From contig CM076958.1 of assembly GCA_039566865.1 (NCBI GenBank), forward strand, positions 744,001 through 808,000: a stretch of 64,000 bases of DNA. Reading direction: 5' to 3'. Position 1 is the first letter of the stretch; each line of letters begins with the position of its first letter. Shown piece after piece: positions 23,373 to 39,964 of this stretch. Source of the DNA: Aurelia coerulea (taxonomy: Eukaryota; Cnidaria; Scyphozoa; Semaeostomeae; Ulmaridae). Position numbers and translations under genes: made by a program. The notes beneath the pieces are model-generated. The model was not told the DNA's origin. It made no database searches and saw nothing but the letters and a program-made list of their open reading frames with translations.

Positions 23373-23898
23373 AGCATAGGTTCCAAATCTTTAACTCGGC
23401 ATAAAAAGGTGGGTGTAAAATTTAATGACCTATTTCTTCTGATTGAATGGTTCGAAAGAAACTTTAGATACATTCCTATAATTCTACCGTCGGACTTTTC
23501 AGAAATTTTGAATATTTTTGGAAATTACAGTGTATCTTACATTTAAACTCATTTGGGGATGTGACGTCATCAAATTTCAAAATCATAAGCCAGATGAGTG
23601 ACAGACTTTTGCTTGATACCATATTGTAGGCATTCATAAATTATGGTTTTCTTCGAAATTATTTCATGCTACGTGAAATAGTTTAGAAATTACGATGGTT
23701 TTAAGTTTTTTTTTGAAATTTTTCTTGAATTCTTGAAAGAGAAGAGAAACACTCTAATTCTGAAAATATTGAAGATTTCAGAAAATTCCAACGGTAGAAT
23801 TATAGAGAATTAGCTAAAGTTGCTTTGAAGTCATTCAGTTCAAAGAAATAGGTCACTCAATTTTACACCAGCCTTTTTAAAGATTTGGAACTTATGCT
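23373..23898. mobile_element. MITE family C, copy 2, complete, with 9-bp target duplication
   Basis: Left end AGCATAGGTTCCAAATCTTT, right end AAAGATTTGGAACTTATGCT. The inverted similarity continues inward (GGTGGGTGTAAAATT opposite AATTTTACACCAGCC, and ATTCTACCGTCGGACTTTTC opposite the matching AAATTCCAACGGTAGAAT). It is flanked by AGTCCTCAC at 23364-23372 and 23899-23907. A 9-bp duplication fits the Mutator-like superfamily. Non-coding. Confidence 0.85.
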
Positions 23899-24130
23899 AG
23901 TCCTCACTAAGGAGTGAAATCTATTCTTCAGAGCTTGTAAATCGCTTTTTCTTTTCGGAGAGCTGAATCCTTTCTTTTACGAAATTCACCCTGTCGATAA
24001 AAGCAGTGTCTTCAGATTTATCAGCGAATAAAAAGGCATAATATGCAAATGAACGTCTAGATTCATTACATAAGTCTCAGCATCGCTCATTGAATTGGAT
24101 GGTTATCGCTCATACTGAGATACTTTTATA

Positions 24131-24732
24131 TCGGGTGCGCCAAAATAAACTATGCACGTTTGGCAGGCCACAATAAATTGAACACTGGACCGATTTTGAA
24201 GATTTATGACTTAATATTTAGCAGAAAGCCTGAATTAGATTCTAGGAATTTTTGCAAATTTTTCAGTTTTCAGTTTTTAGAGCTAGAAGCGAGTTTCTTA
24301 AAAGTTCGTTTTGGAAAATATTGAGGACGATAAAAAAACGTCAATCAAATTTTAAAAGATCCAACATGAATAAACAAAGATAAAACGTTTTCAGGGGGAT
24401 TTGGGGGTTTGGTACGAACTCTCGTACAGCAGATTACAATTGGTCGATTTTTAGATCTTAAATCACCACGAAAAAGTTCTCTCTTTGTCCATTCATGTCG
24501 ATTCTTTAGGAAATTTGATCGATGTTTTTTTATCGTTTTCGGTGTTTTCGAAAATTAAAATCTTTGAAAACTCGCTTCTAACTCTAAAAACTGAAAATGA
24601 AAAAATTGCAAAAAATCCCAGTATCTAATTCAGGCTTTCTGCTAACGAATGAGTCATAAATCTTCAAAATCGGTCCAGTGTACGATTTATTGTGGCCTGC
24701 CAAACGTGCATAGTTTATTTTGGCGTACCCGA
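24131..24732. mobile_element. Palindromic TA-target MITE, family A copy 2
   Basis: TCGGGTGCGCCAAAATAAAC to GTTTATTTTGGCGTACCCGA, flanked by TA. It has the same length and internal order as the copy at 1019-1622, including AGCAGAAAGCCTGAATTAG and the mirrored right arm. Confidence 0.85.
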
Positions 24733-25089
24733 TAGCAAATAAAAGATCAGATTAAAAACGTTGAACGAATACAACATCGTAGGTCTGATGAATGTCATGT
24801 ATATTCAAATTCAAAATAGACCAGCATAGCTATAAGATCAAAACGGGGATAAATATTAATGTTATACAAGACAGAAACGTTGCAAGTTTTCCATACACAT
24901 GATAAAGAATGGTTAAAACGAATCAATATTCCATTCTTAGAGATAAACACTCGTTCTTTCCTACGCCGAGGCGGCTCATGTTTCCATTTAAATGAATTTA
25001 CTACCCATCAATCATTAAAAATAAAGAGGGTTCGAAAGCTCATAATAGAGCCATGCCATCAGCTTCGACTTACAAGATAGTCTTAGTTA

Positions 25090-25570
25090 TCGCAACAACA
25101 ACAACAGCAACAACAACAATAGCAACAACAACAACAACATTGTTTGCTCAAATTGGGGGACTTATGGATTCTTTATCAAGGACGTTTTATCGTCCGAGGC
25201 GTGAGCCGGCAACTTAGGCCCATCCACCATTGCCTGGAGCACTCAGCTTTTCGTAAAGTGTTGCTATGGTTTCCATATCCGGACATGAAATCAAGGGAAA
25301 CAGTTTCGTCCTAATTTTCAATGTGAAAGTCCATGAGTCATCGGTTGAGTGTCCATCAGTCTATGAAGGCGAAGAAGAAGGTGAAGTTGCGGTTTTTAGC
25401 GCCCTTGTCATGACGCTCAAGCGGTGGGGCTCTACCTGGGATCGAACCCTGTCGTGTCCACCTGACTGTTCTGGCTGCAATGTCAGAGGATTACACCATT
25501 GCGTCACAACACCTTCAAGTCTATCAATAGCGATAGCTATAAACTTGTAATCAGTCTAACATCAGCTCAT
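25090..25570. repeat. Segmental duplication, copy 2 (with SINE)
   Basis: Starts with (CAA)n at about 25094-25140, then the same ordered blocks as 17280-17830 (GGCAACTTAGGCCCATCCAC, GTAAAGTGTTGCTATGGTTTCC, GTGAAAGTCCATGAG). After the inserted SINE it resumes with CTATCAATAGCGATAGCTA and AATCAGTCTAA. Confidence 0.8.
25365..25517 (-). mobile_element. tRNA-derived SINE, copy 3, with target duplication AGTCTAT
   Basis: Flanked by AGTCTAT at 25358-25364 and 25518-25524. On the minus strand it carries TGACGCAATGGTGTAATCC and GGGTTCGATCCC. The body lacks the segment around CTAATCGAGTCCGTGACCCC that copies 1, 2 and 4 have, so this copy is internally shortened. Confidence 0.9.
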
Positions 25571-25574
25571 CTTT

Positions 25575-25745
25575 CAGCTTTAATCAATAGCAAATTACTC
25601 TCAGAATGTTCCTCAATAGTTAACTTGAACATAGATACTATGTTTGTAGGTATATATGCTTTGAGAGCAGAGATATTAATTTTGAAGCTCAAATTTGCGT
25701 CAACCAGCAAACCAGAGCTTTTGGCCTTTTGGCCTAAGCAAGTTC
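25575..25745 (+). repeat. Left arm of a ~165-bp inverted repeat flanking a decayed LINE
   Basis: AGCTTTAATCAATAGCAAATTACT ... AATGTTCCTCAATAGTTAACTTGAACATAG ... CAAACCAGAGCTTTTGGCC... TTTTGGCCTAAGCAAGTTC is repeated in inverse orientation at about 27131-27295. The arms surround the LINE fragment at 26005-27118. Origin unknown. Confidence 0.7.
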
Positions 25746-26004
25746 CTGCAGTACATCGGAATTGAGAACTGAAATCAACCCTGCGGCCATTTAAAATTAA
25801 CTCAAAAAAATAGACGCCAGGCCAGACATTCAGGAAAATTTCGATGAATATCGAGATATGCATGAGTAATAATTGTCGGAGGAGAAAGCCTTACCTGTTA
25901 CTATTTTGACTTTGACAACAAATATAAAAGAAACAAATAACAAGACTATAAAAGAAAAATCACGTAATGAAAAATAAGGGAAACAGCGATTTATCGGAAA
26001 CGTT

Positions 26005-27118
26005 CTGATGCATGAATGTATTTCAGAGTTCTTGATGACTTCTGTATTCGAGACAATTGGCAGCCTTTCATCGCCATACAACAAAACTCTAAGCATAATT
26101 TTGTTAGAAAGGTTTGACAGGCCATGTTGGTGCAATATTGCATTGACACTGTTGAGAAGATCACGTCTGCAAACAACATACAAGTGACAGAACAGCAAAT
26201 AATGTTCCGTATCCTCAATGCCATCGTTTATTGAGCACATTGGATCTATTGTATCCTTAAAATTGTGCCTGAACTTGTGGAGAAGTTTGCTAAGACCCAC
26301 ACGTAACTGTGTAAGAATTCTAAACCTTTTGGATCGTGAATACTGAAAACCGATTTTACAGGGGGACGAATGAGAGATGATAATTTGTTCTTGAATGCAC
26401 TTACTGTGGGTAATGATCTGATTTCAGGATCAAGCATGTTCCACTCAGATAGACAATGAGGATAAAAACTTGCACCATAACTGACTGTTCTTGCACAGAT
26501 TCGCCCAACTACGTTGCGTTTGCGAAAAGGGTAAGACGATTCTAGCAGGTGGAATTGGCACTCTTGTATAATCTGGTGTTAGGTTGTTAACAAACTTATA
26601 AAAAAGAACAAGACGCCTTCCATCGACGGAGGTTGAGCGATTCCCACCCAAGTTCATCGTAGATCACGTGATGTGCCTTTCCATGCTCCACTTACCGCTA
26701 ATGCAGCGGAGTATTGAACTCAAGCTTTTCCATGTGATTATTCAATGTTATAAGTTGACTGAAATCGCAAGTCTTATGTGGAACGTGATATATAACATCG
26801 CCATAATCCAGATGTGGTCGAACGTATAGTTTGTACAATTCTATGAGAGTTTGCCGGGGCAGGTACTTGGAGAGAAAGCGTAGCATTCCGATTGCCTTTC
26901 TGGATTTGGTAATGGCTGCCTGGATATGACTAGAGAAAGATAATTTTGTGTCGAGAACAAGCCCTAGGTGTTTGTTCACTAACGTTCATAACTGGGGTAT
27001 CATTGAAAAGGCTGGATGGTCTACTGAGGTCCTTTTCCTTGAGAAGATGACTTCAACTGCTTGCTTAGTCGGATCAGGATTAAAGGACATTCGCCAATTG
27101 TGTGCCCATCGCGTAATG
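26005..27118 (-). pseudogene. Decayed copy of the 2A-bearing LINE family
   Basis: Minus-strand reading with frameshifts and stops follows the C-terminal third of the intact element at 52443-56069. It starts at WAHNWRMSFNPDPTKQAVE and includes LGLVLDTKLSFSSHIQAAI, ELYKLYVRPHLDYGDVIYH, DGIEDTEHYLLFCHL and LLYGDERLP. The part upstream of the RT thumb is missing. The similarity is high enough to place it in the same family, but it is clearly dead. Confidence 0.85.
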
Positions 27119-27130
27119 ATAAGAATTTGC

Positions 27131-27295
27131 TTAGGCCAAAAGGCTAAAGCTCTGGTTTGCAGGAAGAGGCAAATTTGAGCTTTAAAGATTAACATGTCTG
27201 TCCTCAAAACACCAATACCAACAAATGAGGTATCTATGTTCAAGTTAACTATCGAGGAACATTTTGAGGGTGATTAGCCATTCATTAAAGCTAAA
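27131..27295 (-). repeat. Right arm of the inverted repeat
   Basis: Inverse counterpart of 25575-25745. The junction with the LINE fragment lies within about 15 bp at 27118-27131. Confidence 0.7.
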
Positions 27296-27520
27296 TTCAC
27301 ATCGCTGGAGTCAACCAAATCCGTATACATGGGACACCCTGTATTTCCAGTCGTTATGAAACGCGAGAAAAATGACAAAAATACTTCAATCTTTCAGCTA
27401 TCCGATAGAATTTATTTCATCCCAATCCATCAAGTACTCTTGGTGCTATGCATGAGTTTTCAAAAGTGGGAGCTTTTCTCTGGCTCACCCATCGTAATGA
27501 TTTTGGTGTAACGTGTGTGG

Positions 27521-27620
27521 TAGCCTGCGTGCAGACTTTGCTTTCTACTGCGAAGGAGGGCCAAGGCGGATCCTCATAGGCTCTCCTTCGCAGTGGAAAG
27601 TAAAGTCTGCACGCAGGCTA
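27521..27620. mobile_element. Hairpin MITE family G, copy 1
   Basis: TAGCCTGCGTGCAGACTTTG and its inverse CAAAGTCTGCACGCAGGCTA-type right arm form an approximately 40-bp stem (with TACTGCGAAGGAG / CTCCTTCGCAGTG inside). Flanks share GTGTGTGG, suggesting a 7-8 bp target duplication as in hAT-like elements. Copy 2 lies at 38298-38708. Confidence 0.75.
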
Positions 27621-29915
27621 TGTGTGTGGTTGTTTTTGAATTATATAAACAACCTTCGAGATGCAGCTTGCCTCTTGGCCATCAAAAACATCTGCATCAA
27701 TCAATGAAGGTGTTTAATATTGATGATGATGATGATGATGATAATACTTCAAATTTAAAGAAACAGATTTTTTTCCTATCAAGTAAAACCTAAACTAAAT
27801 ACAATACATTTTTGGTCCTATCCACAGTGGGAAACGACACGCGGTCACCTAGTTCCTGCAGTTCCCACTGCAAAAGGAAGAAAGAAACAGGACGGAGCAG
27901 AAAGGAAGAAACAGGTTACCAACGGGTGACAAGCAGGTGAAAATAAAAAGAGAAATACATATCTCATGTTTCTCAAATTCTCAGCGAGTTTCTCTGAGTG
28001 TGTCAAACTGCCTATGTTCACCAAGTTTCATGCGAAATGAACATTCCAACCTGAAATCTGATGGGCCTTGAGGCAGCACTTACTTTGCATTCAAATTTGG
28101 CGCTAAAACTAAAGTAGATCCAATCTGATCCAATCTCCTGTAAGATGCTTAGTCACGCGTACGTGCGCAGCTGAAGCGTAAGCTGAGACGAAAATCATAT
28201 GACTTGTGTCACATGATACAAGATCACATGCCTTCCTTTCTCGTAAGTGCCATACTGCTCAAGCCCTCAAAGCCCTTCCTGTTTTCTTTGTCGCTTTTGT
28301 AGAAATACGGTCTGGAAGACCTTTTTTCTTGCTGCGAACTTTGAAAGCATCTTTTCAAGGAAAGAACGGTGAAATTAATATCCCAAACCGCCATTACCTC
28401 AAGAACAATTTTCAAAAAGCTCAACAGATGGTTTTCAAAAGTTATTAATCATATACAATGTATATATATTTCAATTCGCAATTTCGCATTCGTAGAAAAA
28501 CATGATTCTTGCGTTGCGGCAAACCACGAACAAACATATTAGAAAAATGGTAAAAATTATGGTACTAAGATCAAACATTGTTGCTACAATGCAAGAACAT
28601 GGAAAATTTCCAAATTTAAGAAACTTCTAGCACCAAATTTGAGTCACCTTTTCTATAAGAAACTAAGGTCCGGGGCTACTAATAAGTTCCTTTTAAATTT
28701 GAAGACACTTTTTTTACCAGAAGTTTATGATGAGTTTCTTATATTTTTGATGCCGGAAGATCTCAAAGCAAGTAACAACAGAATTTGCACTCAAAACAAT
28801 GTCAAAGTTTTTGCGTTACTGTACAGTCTACAGTTTCAATATTCTTGACTCGTGAATACGAAAGTTCCTTGGCTTTTTTAATTCATGCAGGATTGCTCAT
28901 TAAAACATATTATGTGGGTGCCCCTGAAATGGTCTAAGTTTGGTACTAAAAAGCTTGTGCACCCCTTATATCTGTGGTGCACCATCGCGAGTGCACCCCT
29001 GGAATTATACAGTGCTCCTCGATAGACATGACACATATGGATATCCCATAACAACAAGTCACATGAGTGTTGAGGATAAAGACGTTTAAAAAACTGCAGG
29101 CATCTCTCTTCTGCTGTCACAAAGAAAGAAGACAGACATAACAAAGAAGTGGTAAGGAAAACGATTTTATTTCCCCCTTATTGCCAACTGTATTTTATAT
29201 CGAACTGTATTTTAGTAATAATGATATATGGTTGCTGAATTCAAAGGTATTCCGTTCATACACCGGCCGGTGAAATGGCCTAAAGGTAAAGTCGAAAAGG
29301 ACGCCTCTCGAAGCATCATTTTCAGTTCATTTTTCATACAAGTACAAAGCAAAAGGCAACACGAAATTTGTCTCGCAACGTCTATCAATTTGTAATTAGT
29401 GTTAAGTCTACTGTTAGGTACAGCTATCGGCGTGAAGGAAGGCTTGCAAAGATGGTCTGTACGCCGGCTGCCCGATGGCGCCGATTGTTACCAGGCATGC
29501 AAACGAGAGGAAAATGATTCGTGAAAACATTGCATCAGCCAAGACAGGAATGGTATTGGGTGTCATTAATTTGATGCCAAAGAGATACACTTCAATTAAG
29601 ATTTATTCACAACCCTGCTCCTGCCCATATCCCTTTAAACAATAAGAGTTCATTTCTTTTCTCATTATTAACATTTTGCAGAGGGTGGAGTGTCTGGAGT
29701 GGAGCGAGGTGGATAATTGTAAGAATCCTATTTCGTTTGGATTGGACTAGTTAGAGGAAACTTTAGTAGGAAGTAGTTTGAGTAAGAAGTCTGCTCCCCT
29801 GTCAGCCTGTATAGTTTTTGTGCGTTATGCAAAACAGAACCCAATACATGACCCTAAAACAAAGCAATGAAAGAATATCTTGTTTGCTGAAATTTCAAAG
29901 TTTGCATTTCTCCAG
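27621..29915. other. Long intergenic stretch, no gene recognised
   Basis: Contains a short (GAT)n at about 27718-27742. Otherwise AT-rich sequence with short uninformative open frames. Nothing else could be supported. Confidence 0.35.
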
Positions 29916-29917
29916 TC

Positions 29918-30213
29918 GCCCCGGGGGGGGGGGTCATGACTTGTGGACGGACGGGGGGTCTGCCACCCGGTTTTCAGAAAGCTACCCTCTTCTAATTACC
30001 AAAACTTGCTTTTGATACCCACCTTTATGATGAATTTTGGCGGAAAACTGCCCATTTTAGCCATTTTTTGCGAATTTCAGCGAAACCCAACCCATGCCTA
30101 TGGAAAATTTGCCAAAAAAGGGCCCTTGTTTAGAGAATTTCGGGCCCAAAAACCCACCCATATGGGCAGCACATACCCGTACCCTGAACATGTTATGTAC
30201 CCCCCTGGGCCAG
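29918..30213. mobile_element. Putative MITE with poly-G terminal inverted repeats
   Basis: The left end GCCCCGGGGGGGGGGGTCATGAC and right end TATGTACCCCCCTGGGCC are imperfect inverse copies: a G7-11 run followed by a T and a short AT-rich word. A similar terminus, GCCCGGGGGGGGGGTAGTCA, occurs alone at about 37708-37730. No transposase. Confidence 0.45.
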
Positions 30214-31700
30214 TGGCCTTTAAACATAATTTTTGATACCTTTGCCATGCATGCAGATACAGTAATTCTGCAAGTGAATGGTGAAAAGGTCAATGAGACC
30301 TTTGTTGTTTGTTATCATGCAAGCAACAATCAAACTGCTGACATGAAATGCTGTGGTACCACAACACAATAGGTTGTTTTTTTAAGTATGAATAAAATTC
30401 TTTGATTTCGGTATGGAAGCTCATTCTGAAGTAGATTCTGACCCATCTGAATGCAAGGGGTACTACTGTAGTAAATTGTATAAACAAACTGCCAAAGGTG
30501 GCCCTTTTACAGAGTTATGGCACATGTGCGGCTGGAAGCAGTCAATGTGGTGTCTATCTTAACCGGGTAATACAAAGAATTCAAACTGGCTTCCGACCGG
30601 CCTGAATAAATACAAAAGTAGAACTAACAAGGGACATAAAAAATGGTAAAAGACCTTTAAAATCCCAAAAATCTTGAAAATCTCACAATCCTCACAGAGA
30701 AAATCTTCATGAATCTAAACAATGTCCAGAAATGTTTCCCGAAATATGAATTCAATTTCTCAAAGCAATATTTCAACTATAGTCATAAGTATTCTCTTAT
30801 GACTATGTTTCAACAAAAGTTCTTTGGAAGTCTCAAAAATTGTGTACAAATCCTCAAAGAGTGTATGCAAAATTGTAAACAAGAATAGAGAACTTCCAAA
30901 TACATTGATGTCCATTTGTTTGCTCATAACCAGAATTAAGCAAACTTGGTTAGGCAATAGTTTGGAGAAGTTTCAATAAGACTTTCAGTTTGTCACAGCA
31001 GAACTGTCTATCATGTGATGTTTCACAATGTGGCCAAACAAATGAGTTTGGGCAAGCAGATCTTCACTGTTTGGCATGCAATGTTTGCCATTGTGGTCAA
31101 GGATTTGGTTTCCCCAGATTTTTCTTTGTTCTGAGACAATGATTTCAAAGTAAACTTGGAGCCATTTATTGAAGCATGAAACAAGATATCCCAATGAAAG
31201 ATTATGTGGTTTATTCTATTGCACAATATCTAAAAAGAACCAATAAATCAATGACAATAACTTTGATGAACAATGGTCTCGCTTTTTTTGAAGATTCAGC
31301 TAAGGTTTGTTTGCACGCATTTCAAAGTCATGTGATGAATCTCTTGATAAAACATCATGCCATGCAAAGTTATGCCATGAGTGCAAAAAAGTAGTGATGA
31401 AAGCTTCCCAAGAGTATGGTCACATCACTTGAAATGGTCAAAACAAACCTTAGCAGATTACATCTATGGTTTTTGCATGCTTTGATCATGTTTTAACTTA
31501 TTCAGATTTCAAGCCTCTGAATAAGGAAATCTTACTGAACTTTTGATCAAGTATTCAATGATAGCAACATTGGTAATGAAGAGTATCCATCTTGCAGATT
31601 AGATTTTTGGTTTTTCTTTGTTTAACATAGCTTTGTTGCTTGATAACGGGCTATGCTCAAAATATTGTGCTTCATTTAGTTTATATCAAAGTGTTTACAT
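30214..31700. other. Intergenic stretch, nothing recognised
   Basis: AT-rich, without supported exons. Repeated CTCAAA/TCTCAAAA words at 30650-30900 may be a decayed repeat. Confidence 0.35.
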
Positions 31701-31701
31701 A

Positions 31702-32079
31702 CAGTAGAAACCCACATAAAAGAACCTAGTTTTATAAGAACCTTGAGGCTGAAATTCCATGTATGCAACTTTTTAAACAAGAACCCACAAGAGGCTGAAA
31801 TTCTAAAAGTTGTTATATAATCGTTTAACAGATTGCATTTTACCTGAGAACTGCAAAATCTTTCATGATGTAAACTTTATAAAAAATGAACATGTTGAAA
31901 AATTATTCAGTTCACGGATTGCTTGCACTGGGATGTATGAAAATACATTTGCACTGTCCCAACTATAAGCTCATCTTTAAGAACCTTGCAGGCTGGACTT
32001 GATCATTACATCAGTTAATCAAGAACCTCATTCAGGCTGCCTCAAGAGAACCAAGGTTCTTTTATGCGGGTTTCTACTG
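31702..32079. mobile_element. Pogo/Tigger-like MITE
   Basis: CAGTAGAAACCCACATAAAA at the left and TTTTATGCGGGTTTCTACTG at the right, flanked by TA. The interior repeats AAGAACC and GAGGCTGAAATTC words. TIRs starting CAGT with TA targets are typical of pogo-type Tc1/mariner relatives. Non-coding. A shorter relative (CAGTGGAACCTCCATATAAT) begins at 47432. Confidence 0.8.
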
Positions 32080-32199
32080 TATGTTTTACATTACATTTAC
32101 TTGTTACATTTTTGGATTTCTTTACAACTCTGAAAATGCTGACTAAAGCCTCCTGACCTTGTCCAAAACTTCACTGGTAGAAATATTAGTAGTAATTAA

Positions 32200-32477
32200 C
32201 CTGTACGAAAATACAAGGCCATGTAATAGCCATGTACAAGCCTTTTAGTTATGGCCTTGTAACCTTGTTATAGCCTGGAATAGCCTTGTTGTAACCTTGT
32301 AAATGGCTTGAAAAATGCTAATTAGCCTTGTAGAAGCCTTGTGGAAACCTTGTGTTAGACTGGTTGCAGCTTGGAATCTTCAGTTAGTACAAGGTCATAA
32401 CAAGGTCATAATATCCCCTCCACAAGGCTAAAACTTGGCCTGTACAAGGCCAAGTTTAGCCTTGTATTTTGTACAGG
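32200..32477 (+). mobile_element. CCTTG-rich MITE, family B copy 2, complete
   Basis: Left terminus CCTGTACGAAAATACAAGGC, right terminus GCCTTGTATTTTGTACAGG. The interior has repeated CCTTGTA and ACAAGG words on both arms. It is flanked on both sides by near-identical 47-bp stretches (see findings). Confidence 0.85.
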
Positions 32478-33121
32478 TCCTGACCTTGTCCAAAACTTCA
32501 GTGGTAAAAATATTAGTAGTAATAAGGGGCAAAGGTTTCTCAGGAAACACATGATACAAACAATTGAAGATAGTGCAAGGTATCTTATGATGAGCTGTTG
32601 TCACATCAACTCATGACTTTGTGCTGATCCAATGTTTGCCTGCACATGACTTTGACATGTTGGTTTATATGTTAACAAGATAAACATTTAGCCTGGTTTC
32701 TATTGGTGTTACTAATCTGTGAGATGTACTGTATACCAAGATGTTCAAAACTTGTTAACTGTTTTGAATAATATTAAATTGCTGCAGTAGTTTTGAGGTC
32801 AAATCAACCAACAGCAAACAACTCATAAAAGGAGACTTTGAATTGAAATTTTGCAGTTACAGCAACTGGCATAATTAGACATTTGCATGCTCAATTTTTT
32901 ATAAGGACCTAAGACTGCAAGAATATATCAAAAATGTTCCTGATGAAATTTGCAAGCTCTTTAATCTGAAATATATTCAAAATAAACTCGTAACAAATTT
33001 GATGCAAATTTGGCACAAACTAAATGTGAATTACTGTAAATGCAGGTGTCATTCTTTAATGTGAGGTCTCATTCTTAACCACAAAGATCTTTTATCAGAG
33101 ATGCAATATGCAGCAATTTGA

Positions 33122-37959
<4,838 letters not shown>

Positions 37960-38297
37960 ACACTAGATTCTTTAGATAACATTTCAGATTTCTGATATCG
38001 CGTCAATATGATTTTGTATATTTCTTGTGAACAGGGTGATTTAGAGATCATAGAAATTAATTCTTGTTGTGTAGATACGATCTCATTTTTTCATAGCTTT
38101 TACGAAGAGCTACTGTATGTAGACAGAACCTCGACTAAAGTAACTGTCAACAGATATTTTTTCTCGAAGATGTGAAACCTTGATTTTGGAGTTCCATAGT
38201 TAAAAACTGAGACAAACCGGATTTGTTTCTTGCAAATTAAAATCATTTGGTAGGAAGTCAAAAGTATATTTTATGAGTCTTTGCATCTTGATTTTGT
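37960..38297. other. Region after the cathepsin stop codon
   Basis: Should contain the cathepsin 3' UTR. No confident polyadenylation signal was assigned. Confidence 0.4.
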
Positions 38298-38708
38298 TAG
38301 CCTGCGTGCAGACAATACCTAACTGAGGAAAAGGAATAGTCTGCGCAACGCCGCTCAATTTCGTGTATTGTATGCGTCAGCTATTTATTTCAATGACATT
38401 TGAATGGACTCTTTCTCCTTGGCGTCTGTTTATTGTCTGCAGTAGGGTAGTTAAAATTCCAGAGTATTGTGTTGCTAATGAAGTTTGCCTAGAGAACAAA
38501 GTGAAACCTGAGATTTAATCACATGATGGCCGTTCTCAAATCTGATTGCTTCCTTGTTTCACGGGAAAGTCATTCTATTGGCTGCTATAACAATAAGCTT
38601 TCTTTGTTATCACCATTGCAAAATAAATGCTGAAGCACGCACTACACAACAGTGAGCGGCGCTGCGCAGACTATACCTTTTCCTTGGGTATAGTCTGCAC
38701 GCAGGCTA
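38298..38708. mobile_element. MITE family G, copy 2
   Basis: TAGCCTGCGTGCAGACAATACC to the inverse GGTATAGTCTGCACGCAGGCTA. The interior second-level inverted repeat is AAGGAATAGTCTGCGCAACGCCGCTC opposite GAGCGGCGCTGCGCAGACTAT. Flanks GATTTTGT and GATTTCGC resemble an 8-bp duplication, as expected for hAT-like elements. Confidence 0.75.
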
Positions 38709-39720
38709 GATTTCGCGTAATGAGAAGAACACTTTTCAAAACATGCTGAAACAAGATTGCTTAATCGTCATTATGCATATTCGGTGTAAAATGTAACATA
38801 ATGTGTTATATTACAAGGATTTGTTCACATTTTTTATTTAGATTTAGCATGCAATATGTTGAAATGTAAGTTAGCAAATTCAAACTCAACCAAACACGGT
38901 ATAGGAACGTTTATATAAGCTAAGGTATCAATGTATGTCAGCTATAGAAGAATTAACTTCGTATATTAATTGTCTTGTTTTAAGAAAATGTTTTAAAACC
39001 ATGTTAACAATAATTTTTAATCTTTTAATGAAGTGAATATTTTATTGGACAAATGTCTCTTTTTGCCGTTCTTGTGGATTAAAAATTCGACTTGGCACTT
39101 AAGTTTCTTTTTTTCGAGTTGAAGAAACCAAGCAAAATTATGTACCAGGCTGGTGGTTTATGGAAGGAACGCCTTGCAATAGACAAAATCGGCTAAGGTT
39201 TATTTACGCCCATTTCAAGAGAAGGGGCAAAGCTTTTACGTTATATCTTCGCTCGAAGCGACCAGTATATGGATTACATAATTAACGCAAGCTCAAGAAA
39301 ATGTCTATTCAGTGAGTCGAGAAAATCTATATCACCATACATTAAAAGTTGCAAGAAAGTTCTATTTGCAGGATTGACATTTCCAAATGGTCGTATTAAT
39401 GCAGAGGTCCGTTGAAGAAAAATTGCAGAATACTATTGACGGAATCAGCCATCCAATCTGACAGGAAACTAGTACCAGGATGGCTAAAAATTTAAAAGAT
39501 CCTAGCACTATGTTAGGAAAGGGCTAAAGAAACTCTTAGAAGCTAAAATTCTAGGATTCAAAGATAGGACAAATATGTCATCGAAACTCTTGAATAAACT
39601 CAACTCTAGTTTTTGGTTTTGAACGTAACAGAATCCTTTTGCGCACCTAAATGCTGCTTTGTGTTATGCAACATATTTGTAGAAATGTCAGAAACCACAT
39701 GATTGTTCGTGCACTCCAAA
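38709..39720. other. Intergenic stretch, nothing recognised
   Basis: AT-rich, no supported gene or repeat before the hairpin MITE at 39724. Confidence 0.35.
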
Positions 39721-39723
39721 AAA

Positions 39724-39821
39724 TACCCTGGGTACCAGAGCAAAAAAACAACGAAAAATTTGTTTGACTTTTTTCTATTTTTTTTTTTAAATTATTGACT
39801 TTAATTCTGGCACCCAGGGTA
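39724..39821. mobile_element. Hairpin MITE family D, copy 2, just upstream of the OB-fold gene
   Basis: TACCCTGGGTACCAGAG... and the inverse ...TTCTGGCACCCAGGGTA with an A/T-rich loop. Same termini as 19606-19697. It ends 144 bp before the preferred start codon at 39965. Confidence 0.75.
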
Positions 39822-39964
39822 TAAAAAAACTACTTTTGGTACAGTGGGCTCGTAATGCGGAGGCTAAACAATGGCACTGCGAAGGATTTCGACGTGGGAA
39901 CCTGGGAACGAGTTTAATGGAAATGAGGTTCGCGCCCTTTTCTTTTTCATTCAAGCCGAGAGCA

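Noticed and set aside
27327..27344. TACATGGGACACCCTGTAT, resembling a family E terminus
   Set aside because: No inverse partner was found at a sensible distance. A solitary end or chance match cannot be annotated as an element.
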